Assembly: GCA_017506865.1 (NCBI GenBank)
Contig: JAFCMP010000526.1
Location: forward strand, 186,001-250,000
From: Tribonema minus
Taxonomy: Eukaryota; Sar; Xanthophyceae; Tribonematales; Tribonemataceae
Direction: 5' to 3'
DNA: 64,000 bases
Shown here: piece after piece, positions 33,901-50,100 of the stretch
How the letters are laid out: every line of letters starts with the position of its first letter
Position numbering within the stretch: position 1 is the stretch's first letter
Notes under the pieces: model-generated
What the model was told of the DNA's origin: nothing
Seen by the model: only the letters and a program-made list of their open reading frames with translations
The model's database searches: none
Program-made: the position numbers and the translations under genes

Positions 33901-35567
33901 TTAGGGTTAGGGTTAGGCCTCGCCGATCCACGCCGCCCTTTACTGCGTGCCAGCTGGCCGCTGTGGTGCCCTACTGATGGCGCTTATCCCCTTGCTGTTT
34001 TCTTGAAAACTTCACTTTCATCATCTAAGTTTGTAATATGTAGACTACCTTATGAACTAATAAAATACTTCGGAGCATAACATTACAATTGACGTGTGTG
34101 CCTGCTGAGCGTTGCAGCATCGCAGCCGCGCCATCGCGCAGCGCCGCGTCGCGCTGGCGCCGCACTGCTCGTTGTCGCTGGCGCTCAACCCGCTCGCGCC
34201 GCGCGCCGCGCCGGAGGTGCGCTTCCTGGGCGCGCAGGCGAGCCTGGCGCCCTTCAAGGCAGCGGTGAGATGAAACTTCAACTGTACAAGTGTACTTCAT
34301 GAAAGGGTACTTTGGTTGCAGGTGCGCTGCGCTCTTTGGGCGCAGGCGAGCCTGGCGCCCTTCAAGGCGGCGGTGAGAGCACGAAATACAGGTCAACACT
34401 TCAAAGTACTTCGGAGTGACCGCTTGGCTATCTATATGATGCAACTACTTCAGATTACACTTCAAGTGTATGCACTTTTGGGCTGTTGAAGTATACTTGA
34501 ACTTTGGCCCGCTTTCAAGTATGCACACTAAATCATGTTTCCCTGCAACTACTTCAGATTACACTTGATGAATAGGTTCTGGTACATGAATTGAAGTACG
34601 TGATTCAACTGCTTCAGGTGAGATTTCCAGGGTACGCATCTATTATTTGGCCAGAGGTGCACTTCCTGGGCGCACAGACTGGCTCTCTGCAAGGCATCGG
34701 TGAGCATGCCAATTGTGTACTCGGTGATGCCGTATGATTGAGCACCTGTTTGGCGTACCGCAAAACGGTCCAACGCTCGAGCACGAGTGCAAAGTGCGCG
34801 CTTGGTGCTGAACGAGGGCAGACCACTAAGCAGATGTCAATTCTGGTGTGCAGTGCTGCTTTTACTCTGCCCGCGGTGCACCCACTGCTTCATAAGCTTG
34901 CTACAGCACCTGTCAGTGCTCAGACATCCAACAGCCGCTCGTCCACCAAGCCGGTGCGACCAAGCCGGTGCGACCACGGCCATGTAAGCTGAGCGCCAGA
35001 CGCACCACTCTCTCAACGCTCTGATCACAGGCTGGCGGCAGCGTCAGGTCCTCTACTGTGACCTCCCCACATTACCTGCAACCCCCCCCCCCCCCCCCCC
35101 CCCACCACCACCTGAGCACTGCACTGTCACTCCTGAAGCGCTGCCACCGCTACACTCTGATGAGCTGAGCACTAGACGCATCACCCGCTCTCCGCTCTCC
35201 GCGCCGCGCGCAGTTCGCGGCCAACGCGCCGCGCACGTGGGACCCCTCCCGCCTGCTGCGCGCCAACCTCGAGGCAGCGCTCGGTGCCCCCCTCCCCTCC
35301 CCCGCCACAACGCTCCGCGAGGACATAAGCGGCGACTGCGGCATCTGCTACCAGTACAGGCTCGCGGATGCCTCTGGCGGCGGCGGCAGCGGCGGCAGCA
35401 GCGGCGCCGTGCCGGACAGGGTGTGCGACAACGCGCGCTGCCGCCGGCCGTACCACCCCGCGTGCCTCCTGGCGTGGCTGCAGGGGCTGCCGGAGAGCCG
35501 CACGTCGTTTGGCACGACGTTCGGCACGTGCCCGTACTGCTCCGAGGACATCAGCGCGACGAGCTGA
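30830..35567 (+). CDS. FANCL: FANCL, Fanconi anemia E3 ubiquitin ligase
   Basis: Six exons join in exact phase: 30830-30936, 31072-31333, 31921-32039, 32930-33104, 34118-34264 and 35214-35567. They give 387 aa against 375 in human. FANCL is the RING ligase that, with UBE2T, monoubiquitinates FANCD2 during interstrand crosslink repair. Exon 1 gives the N-terminal ELF part (YCGFIEALGRQFRIKIRL). Exons 3-5 form the double-RWD region (VGWEHLV, VADLPAPFALQW, WEVLDDLD, HVLEPE, RRVALAPH, VRFLGA). Exon 6 carries WDPSRLL and the RING/PHD-like domain: Cys312, Cys315, Cys341, Cys346, His351, Cys354, Cys376 and Cys379. A Gly/Ser insert (DASGGGGSGGSSGAVPD) lies between the first two zinc pairs. Three introns carry copied exon ends. 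The gene is head-to-head with PRUNE. Confidence 0.95.
31614..31638 (+). repeat. Interstitial telomeric repeat in FANCL intron 2
   Basis: About four TTAGGG-type units, the last one degenerate (GGGCTA). Confidence 0.8.
33090..33375 (+). repeat. Exon-boundary array, FANCL exon 4 donor
   Basis: The exon 4 end and donor ('gagcctgaggtgtgtgag') recur in degraded form at about 33180, 33270 and 33350. They share 'cttgtacac' and 'gtgcaacagcg' spacers, with units of about 90 bp. Confidence 0.7.
33655..34150 (+). repeat. Exon-boundary array, FANCL exon 5 acceptor
   Basis: The acceptor and exon start ('gcgttgcagcatcgcagccg' then 'cgccatcgc') recur at about 33672 and 33803, upstream of the genuine site at 34118. 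A telomeric run (33889-33917) lies between copies. Confidence 0.8.
33889..33917 (+). repeat. Interstitial telomeric repeat in FANCL intron 4
   Basis: About 4.5 units of TTAGGG type, starting with one GGGCTA variant. Confidence 0.85.
34200..34705 (+). repeat. Exon-boundary array, FANCL exon 5 donor
   Basis: The exon 5 end ('gcctggcgcccttcaaggc' plus 'agcg' and GTGAGA) is copied at 34330-34380, complete with donor, and again at about 34650-34705. Confidence 0.85.
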
Positions 35568-36848
35568 ACCTCTTGAAGGCTGTGAGCAGGCGACCAGTGA
35601 GTCCTGTTCTTCAAAGGTGTGATGGCTTTGGATCCGGCAGTGTCGCGAACGTCAAGAACTTCAGGTCGTGGGCAGGCGTGATGAGTATTATTGATACGGG
35701 GAAGGCCATCGGCACATGCCTGTTGCAGCACGAGGGACGCGTGCCCATCGGCGGCAGGATGGAAGGCAGGTCTGTGCGTCTGGTCCGCTGATGCTCGGCG
35801 GCAGCTGCGCAACAGAGTGTTCGACCTTGCCAACGCCGACCCTGACCTGCGCAGCCTGCTGGCATCACACTACATGGAGCGAATCCGCGGCCACCTGTCG
35901 CGGCATCGCGCGTTGTTCAAACGCCACTTCACGCGGCTTGCATGGCGGCTCCTCCATCACACACCCCATGTCCCGAGGGCTTGCGTGCACGTTGGCTACG
36001 CGGCTGCGGCAATGCGCATTACTCGGCGGACACCAAGAGCACACCAACTGCCCCATTCAACTTCATCACGGTGCATTGGGGCGCCCCTTATCCTCATTGT
36101 CGCCAGCATATAAAAGGAAGGCACATTGACCCCAACTACAGCGCATGCGTGTGCATGCGCACTCTCTGGGTGTATGAGTCAAGCGATCCAGCCAACGCCC
36201 GGGCTGTAGAGAGTATCTACAGCTGCAAACCCTAACTCTGGACCATCTGCCGTACACCAACAGCAACCTCTGCCTTCCATACCAACAAAGCCAATAGAGC
36301 GTGTGAACAAGCATGGCAACGACCAGTGGCTCGGCCCAACAACACAATACGCAAAGCCAACAACTTTTACCTTGCACTGAAGCATCAACATGTTTGTACT
36401 GTGTGTGACGGCGGTTGCTGGTTGCTGTGAGCGCTCACCTTCACATGAAGTTGAGGAGTGTCACCTCTGCACATGCATTCCCCAGCCTTGTACTTTGTGG
36501 CAGATTCATGTTTCTGCGATTTTGCGTGGTGTCAACCGTGTTGTCATTTTCACAATGTACTGATGCACACAGAGAATGGAGGATCAGTCATGTTCCTCGT
36601 CATAATGCCACATTCAGCCAGGCACACACACCAATGGCGTGCATGCACACAGAACAGAACCTTGACACCGCACGCACATGAATCCAGCCGCACATTACGG
36701 CGCAAACCGTGCAGGCCAACATGTTAAATAGCTCAGAGATTCCATGGCTGTCTCAACTAAACGACTTCCATTTACATGTGGTGCTTCGCGTGCTGTATAA
36801 ACGCAGACTACATGTACAACGCACAGTTGAGCGCTGTCACCGCGCACG
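35568..36848. other. Convergent intergenic region with weak ORF
   Basis: This lies between the 3' ends of FANCL (+) and spastin (-). An open plus-strand frame at 35691-36113 contains a stretch with exon-like codon use (RVFDLANADPDLRSLLASHY, then MERIRGHLSRHRALFKRHF). I do not recognise it, and no partner exon was found. It could be a decayed exon or a small unknown gene. Confidence 0.3.
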
Positions 36849-42069
<5,221 letters not shown>

Positions 42070-42370
42070 GTCGTGCTCACCACATGCACATGAGAAATCC
42101 ACGGAAGATCTGCTTTTGACGCAGCTTTCAAGTGAGTTGGCTGGCGCAGGTGTTCAGCAGGGTCAGGTTGGCTGTTTGCTGCAACGCAGGCGCAAAAGAA
42201 GCCTTCACTGAAAGCAAGCAGCGAAACATTTTCCCTGAAAGTTGAAGTTCTTGTTGAAGTCCCCAGGCGTAACCGCCCGCCCCCGTATGGAAAGCAGGTG
42301 GTGACACATAATATCTACCACATCAGCACACACACCGCCACCGCACTGCCTCAAGGAGGAGCGGTGCACC
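42070..42370. promoter_or_regulatory. Divergent promoter, spastin/NHE
   Basis: This is 301 bp between the start codons of spastin (-) and the Na+/H+ exchanger (+). No exon lies in it. No core promoter element is obvious. Confidence 0.5.
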
Positions 42371-45300
42371 ATGGCGGGCCTATTCGGCTATGAGTTTGGT
42401 ATACATGATCAAGAATCAGCAACCACGGTAAGTCTTCACCGTGGTTCGAGGCATAATGATGATGCCTCAGCGAAACCTCGCACCACTACAGCATGGCGCT
42501 GCCGGCCATCAGTGAGACCGCCTTGACTGCATACATAGCACATGCACATCCTACCATCACTGGCCAGGCTGAAGCTGTGCCCGATCCTCGGGCACGTTGC
42601 ACAAACGAGTTGCTGCACGCAAACCGATCGAAACGGGCACTGGGGCTCCAGGCCATAATACAGCTGCTCTCTGGCTAACTTGCTCACGCTCTTCTCCTGC
42701 GTCTCTCACAGGCCTTTGTGCTGGTTTTCTTGATATTGCTAGTTTCCGTCCTGGTGCTGGCGGATCACGTGGTTGGGCACTTATTGAACCACAGGCTCAG
42801 GTTTCAAATACCGGAGAGCGGAGTGACCATGTTCATTGGCGTGGTCATCGGCGGCGTCATTGCTCTCCTATGTGAGTCACAGTTGCTGAGAAATAGCATG
42901 CCGTGTGTCGCTGAAGCTGTGATCAGAGTGTACTGCGTGGTGCAAGCTGTTGAGCTAAATCCGTTGTTGAGGACTGTTGTTACTCAGGATCCCCGATAGC
43001 AACGCGGGTAATCACCGGCCGATGCATGTTGCTGCCTGGGGGATTCATACTGGTGGCCAGTTTGAATGACGTTTTGGTGAGCAGACCTGCTTTTGTACTG
43101 TTAGGTCCAAGTCCTGACGTCAGGCAGCGTTAATCTTAAGCACACCAGCCGAATGTGCTTGCGATGCCTATGCAGGGTACATGCAGCCCCTGGAAGCATG
43201 CACGGGGAGTTTGCCAATTTGCACTGCTGCAACGCCAGCATGCGCATGTATCCTAGCGACTCGCTGTGATCCGTGGCTGATCACATGTATGACTGCACCA
43301 AGTCACCTCAACCTGCCAGTCAGCGCCAGGTTTATTGTATGCAGTTCACTCGCGCAATGAGACAAGCCTGCACATGAGGAGCCAAAATATGATCTGAAAC
43401 CGACGCAGTGTGTGCCCACCAGTATGCACATAGTTCTTAGGGATGTAGAGATGTAGGTATACGTATGCATACACGTATGCGACATGCCATGCGTTCGCGC
43501 ACATTTCTGTTTTATGTCCAATAGCTGTGGCACGAGGGAACAGCAAGCCAAAAGCTTTCCGTTTCCAACTGAGCTAAATGGCCTGAGCAAAATGGTCTTG
43601 TAGCGTGCAGGTCAAAAAGAAAGAGTGTTTCTTAGCGTACCGGGTACATTAGAGCTGCTGTTTCAGCGTTGGCCGCCTATACACTGCTGCCAACCTCACA
43701 GTTGGTCCTTGTACACTTTTATGGTTTTTGTTGAAGTACATGAAATATGAAACAGCCCGCAATTTTAAGTGTCAGCTGCTGATATGTCTCCCCCTGTGCA
43801 CATGTGCGTGCGTGTGCCTTTGCCTATGTGAGCAGCTGAGACAGCGAAGATTGGGGACAACCCGCTGATATCCTTCAGCCCCACCATCTTTTTCCTGGCG
43901 TTCCTGCCTCCCATCATCTACAATGAGGGGTACAACCTCAGGCAGCAGTTCTTCTTTGGCTACATCAAGGAGGTAGGACAAACTGGAGTTAGGGCTAGAC
44001 TTAGGGCTAGGGTACGAGCGAGGTACAAGTTCACTTCTGGCACTTGGGTTTAACCCTTCAGACAGCAGATTCTTCTTGGCTACATCAAGGAGGTGGGACG
44101 AGCTGGGGTTAGGGCTAGACTTAGGGCTAGGGTATGGGTGAGGTTCAAGTTCACTTCTTGGACTTGGGTTTAACCCTTCAGGCAGCAGTTCTTCTTTGGC
44201 TACATCAAGGAGGTGGGATGAAGTGGGGCGAGGGCTAGACTTGAAGTTAAGTAGAGTACGGGTGATGTCTTATTTAAGGTCTTGGACCAGGGTTTAGAAC
44301 TTCAGGCAGCAGTTCTTCTTTGGCTACATCTAGGGCTAGGTTACTGGTGAGGTCTAGGCTCAAGTCTTAAACTTGGGTTAGAATCAGGATGGGGGGTAAG
44401 AAGGGGGCCATGTCACATGTGTCGGTGCATGGTGCATTTGGTCAATCAAACACATCACCATGCAGCAGAAGCAGCAAGGCCAGTGCGGTCTTGAACCGCA
44501 TTTTGCTGAGGATAGGGTTAGCATTAGGGTGTGGGCAAGGGTTAACGACCTCGCAACGGACAGCGACAGCATTTGAGCCCATGTTGACGCATACAAAGCG
44601 GCGGGACACACACAGCCTTGCAAGGAGGTACACCACAGATTCCGGTGCAGCCTCTGCATTCGATGAACGCAGAGTGAACACTGAGAAATGCAGGTTTTGA
44701 GCGCTGGGTGTCAGCGTGCGTTGAGCACTGATGCCACCTTGAAGATGCCCTGCTTCAAGTTGTACTAGGGCACCTGCGCTCATCATCTCAAACGGTCGCT
44801 GATTGCTGCTGCCCTCCCGGCGCAGATTCTCATCTTTGCGATCATCGGGACGGCTCTCTCGGCGTTCATCATGGCCATCTTTCTGTACAAGATACCAGGG
44901 CGACCGGCAGGTGAGCGCTGCCACACATGTCACTTTGTGTAAAACACGGATGGTGCCTGTCTTGAAATACTTTGTAGCGATGTTGTCAAGAGACTCTCAC
45001 CCTGTGACAAATTGTGGAAAGCCTCTTAGCCGAAGTGGCGATTATGATGATGGTAACTCCCTATACCCACCCTCTGTACCCCTGTGACTCACCATGGCTC
45101 AGTGCTCAGCTTCGCGGACGCGGAGGCGTGCAGTGCCCCCCTGCCCCCCTTCAACTCTCCTGACACACCGATACCCTGCATACCCCTGCGAATCACCAGG
45201 CTCAGTGCTCAGCTTTGCGGAAAAGTCAGCGTTCGCCCCCCCCCCCCCCCTCCTCAACTCTCCTGACACCCATAACCCATACACTACATATCTGTGACTC

Positions 45301-47087
45301 ACCAGGCTCAGTGCTCAGCTTCGCGGAGGCGTCGGCATTCGGTGGCCTCGTCACCTCTACGGACCCCGTGGCGGTGCTGGCGATACTGGGGCAGCTGCGC
45401 GTGGAGCCGGCGCTGTTCTTCCTGGTCTTTGGCGAGTCAGTGCTCAACGACGCCGTGGCGCTGACCATCTTCACCATCTCGGAGAAGTTCATCGGCGGCG
45501 ACTATGGTGCCAAGGCGAGTTCACTTAACATGTAATCTTGTCGACTTCTGCTCAAGCGACAGAAACACCATGTGCTTCTAAGTGTACAGAGCGCTGATGT
45601 ACTTGGCGAGTCAGTGCTCAATGACGCCATGGCGCTGACTGTCTTCACCATCTCGGAGAACTTCATTGGCGGCGACTACGGCGCCAAGGCGAGTTGGCCT
45701 AGACTGACGTGTACCTACTTGACGTTCTGAGCGTCGAAATTACCGGTGAATCAGTGCTCCTCTCACCGCGTGCACCATCCTTACATTTTTCAACAAGTTC
45801 ATCAGCGTCGACTGTACGGCGTCAAGGCGAGTTTGCCTTTCATGTACTTGCCGTACTGAGCGTGGAGGCAACCAGTGCGTCGGTGCTCGGGGGCGCCGTT
45901 AGGGTTAGGGCTAAGTGATCAGCGGCGATCCTGGCATGGAGGCAAGCGCGACCGTCGCCCGCCAAGTGTATGTAGGTACGAGCGCTGCTGTCCCCATCAG
46001 AAGCGGTGCTCAACAATGCTGTGACGCTTGAAGCAATACAACTCGCCTTATTCCGCTTTCACGTTCACCATTGAACTTCAACATCAAACTTCAACACTTC
46101 AACACTGTAACAGGAGGTCGGCGCGGGCATCGCGGACTTCATCATCATCTGCCTGGGGTCATGCGTGATTGGCTTTCTGGTGCCGTGCATCTCTACGTAC
46201 GTGCTCAAGCGCGCGGAGCTGCGCGGCCACGTGGTGCTGGAGCTGAGCGTCTACCTTCTCATGTCCTACGTGCCCTACGTGCTGGCACAGGTAATGAATT
46301 AGTACTTCACCTGCGAAGTATTACTTCAGAGTACCATTCATCAGTGCTTGCTATTAGAGCACTTCTGATATGCACAGTGAGCGTCTAGGTGGCTAGCCTA
46401 GCCGTTGTCCCAATTCTGCCCCGACTTCAACTCATGCGAGTCTGCTCACTGATTGCAACCTTTTCATAATGGTACTTCGAAGTATGCCTTATGAGTGGTG
46501 AGTGGCATTCTGGCTCAACCCTCACCCGTATCCTACATTATCATTCTTACCTCAATCCAAACCTCATCCCAATTTTCAAATTGTGGGCATGAGCAACATC
46601 GTGGCCATCCTGGTTCTGACCCTACTGAGCGCTGGCCCTGATGATAGGGTTGGACCTGATCCTTTCAATGACCCTGACCTTGTCCCAATTTTGCCCCTAC
46701 TGCAACTGTCAGATCGTGGGCATGAGCGGCATCGTGGCCATTCTGGTGGCGGGTGTGACCATGCGCACGTACACGCACAGGAATCTCAGCAGCAGGCACG
46801 CGCAGGAGTACGCGGGTGAGCGCTGCCGCTGTCGATTGCTTGAAGTCTGCACTGCTTGAAGTTTGCGCTGATTGCGCTGATTGGAGTCTACACTCAAACT
46901 TGTGGCGAGGGCTGAGCACTGGGTGAAGCCGGTCGGAGGCACATCACTGCTGGCGCAGGCATACTGTAGTATGTGTACTGTGGTGGATGTTAATTTGCGC
47001 TGTAGTCAGCACTTTCAAGGTAACATTGCGCTGCATGGATTGTGGCAGTGGCTGAGCGGTGCCTTCGCCAAGCACGCAACGCGGTGT

Positions 47088-47118
<31 letters not shown>

Positions 47119-50100
47119 TTCCCGTGCCACTATTCTGGCTCTGACTCACATGCCTTGAACCCCCCCCCCCCCCCCCCCCCCCCCCCCTCAGACTTCTTCT
47201 ACCGCATCTGCGCGTACCTGGCGGACAACGCCGTCTTCCTCTACCTCGGCATGAGTGTCTTTGGCCTGCACATCTTCGTGGAGAACTTTGACGTGGGCTA
47301 CGTGTGCTGGGCGCTGTTTGCGTGCCTCGTGTCGCGCGGCGTCTCCGTGGTCGTCCTCAGCGGGGTGAGTCACCGCTTCCTACAATCTTAGATTGGACTC
47401 CTTTTTCCGCACCGGGATAACTTCAACTTCAACATCTCTACAAGTTCAACACACTTTGTTCGAGAACTTTGAAGAGGGCTACGTGTGCTGGGCGCTGTTT
47501 GCGTGCCTCGTGTCGCGCGCGGTCTCCGTGGTCGTCCTCAGCGTGGTGAGTCACCGCTTTCTTCAGTGTTAACTTCAACTTCTTGTTCCACTGTGTTGGT
47601 GGACACCAGTATTGTACAGGGGCACTAGTGGCTCATGCTGGAGAAATGTGTTGAGGTTTGACTATAGGGGTGGGTCGCCGCATAGGTATAACTTCAATCC
47701 CAGATTTCCTACAGGTGTATCCCACAAAAGTGTGCGTGGGCACTGGGCACTGGTGGGCTCATGTATGGGAAGTTTTGAGTTGAAATTTGATGTGCGAGGC
47801 GTGTGCGCTGAGCACTGTGGCTTTGAGTGCGCGCTCTTTCTACATGTTCTAATTGAAGTGATTAACTCATATCCACATGCTTGAGAACAGCGCATTAAGC
47901 CAGTGAAGATGTCATTTAACCTCGTCGTCAGAGTGATTGGCGTGGGCTGCATGTGGTGAGCGTTGCTTCACGTACCTCATCTCAAGCTTGGCAAGTCACT
48001 TTGTTCTTCAACTCCACACTCCACAAACACTGCAGTATTGTGTGTATTGCTGTTCCTTTTGGGCATCGGCAATCATTGGTTGCATCTGAGGAAAATGTAG
48101 CATCGCATTGTAGTTGGGTACCTTCGCAACAATGATTACAAGCTGAATCAGAACTGTAGTACTTTTTGAAGTACTTGTTGTTGATGTGTATTCACTGACA
48201 ATCTCGCTGACATGAATGTATCTGCTGCTGCCCACGCTCTCGCAGATCATCAACGTGCTGGTGCCCTACACAAAGTGAGTCTTGAGTAGAGTTTGAGCAC
48301 ACAGTTGGTTGGGCATTGCATTGTAAGTCTTTAATTTGCGTCACAGCTGGTCCAGAAACGCCTTGGTTCTGAGCAACTTCTCTCTATCAACTTTTTTTGT
48401 TTAAACCATGTAACCAATGCTCACCATCATGAGCTACCAATGTTCATCCTCATAATTTCAATACACCCTGTCTGATGCGTGGGCACCGTAACTGCCGCAC
48501 TGGGGGTCTGGGTGCACCGCGACTTACGCATTGGAGAGGCCCTCTGGTGAGCCAGCTACTTGTGCAGTGCCCATCACATTGTTGCCCTGCTTTGCACTGT
48601 ACAGAAGGGGAAGTGTCAATTCCTTCACACTGACTCAGCAAGCGGTTTGGCCGTTGATTGCGGCGCTGCATGACGCTATCACGCACACATACATACATGC
48701 TTACATCATCAATAGAAGTACTAAATGCATCAAGTTTGCACCTCCTGGCCAGCCACTCGCCTCACTCCTGTTCCGTTTGTGCCTATGCAGCCTGAACCGA
48801 GTCGCGTACAAGCACCAGTTTGTCCTCTGGTTCGCGGGTCTGCGCGGCACCATTGCACACACATACATGCATACATGCAACATCGCAAACTAAACCTACA
48901 TGCCAGCCTCTCACTTCAATCCTGTTGCATTTGTGTCCGCGCAGCCTGAACCGCGTCGCGTACAAGAACCAGTTCGTCCTGTGGTTCGCGGGGCTGCGCG
49001 GCGCCGTCGCCTTCGCCGCCGCCTCCAACTTCACCGACGTGAGCGGCAAGCACGGCATCGTGGTGACCACGACCATGGGCATCGTCATCGTCTACAACTT
49101 CATCATGGCGCCGCTGACCATGCCCATCATCAAGTCGCTGGGGATGCCCATGAACGTCAAGTACGAAAACTCGCAGCCGCCGCGCATGCCGCGCCTCGGG
49201 CGCTGGGTGTACCAGATCGACCGCAAGTGAGTTGAAGTGGGGGCGGCGGTGACTTGGCAGTGTACTGTGATTCAAAAACGCTGGCAGCACAGCATTGCAC
49301 CAATAGATAGCAGTGCGATGACACCTAGTTACACATGTCGCGCCTCGGGCGCTGGGTGTACCATATCGACCGCAAGTGAGTTGAAGTGCGGCGGCGGTGA
49401 CTTGCCAGTGTACTTTGAAACAAGTGAAGACGGCAGCAGGCCTGAGGAAAAGTAACGGCTGAACATGACTCACTTCCCACTTTGATTTACACTCGCTGGC
49501 AGCACTACACCAGTAAATTACTGTGTGATTACACATCGTCACACATGCTGCGCCTCGGGCGCGGGGGGTACCAGATCGACCGCAAGTGAATTAAAGTGCG
49601 GCAGCGGTGGCTTGCCAGTGTACTTCTGGAACTGAAGTTACTGAAGGCGGCAGCAGGCCTGAGTACATGACCCATTTCTGACCTCAGATCATAATTGCTG
49701 GCAGCACAGCATTACACTTGTACATAGCAGTGTGACAACACAGTGTCAGACATGCCGCGCCTGGGCCGCTGTGCGTGTGCAGATTGACCGCAAGTGAGTT
49801 GAAGTGCGGGTGACGGTGCCTTGCCAGTGTCCTTTGGAGTAAGAAGTCACAGCTTTACAGTACCACATTGGACACAAACGCAGTGGCTGCAGCACAGTGT
49901 CTGGAACGAGCCTTGAAAGTCATCAGTGTGCAATCACCTATGCCCACAGTGTGCTAAGCACCTGAGCTCATTCAGCTACAATGCGTGTGCTGGCGGCTGA
50001 TTTACTGAGGCGCAGCTATTGTGGCATGCCATCCTCATATTTAGGCGCTGCAGCACTTTAACCCCCCCCCCCCCCCCCCCCAATCCACCCCCTTTTTCAC

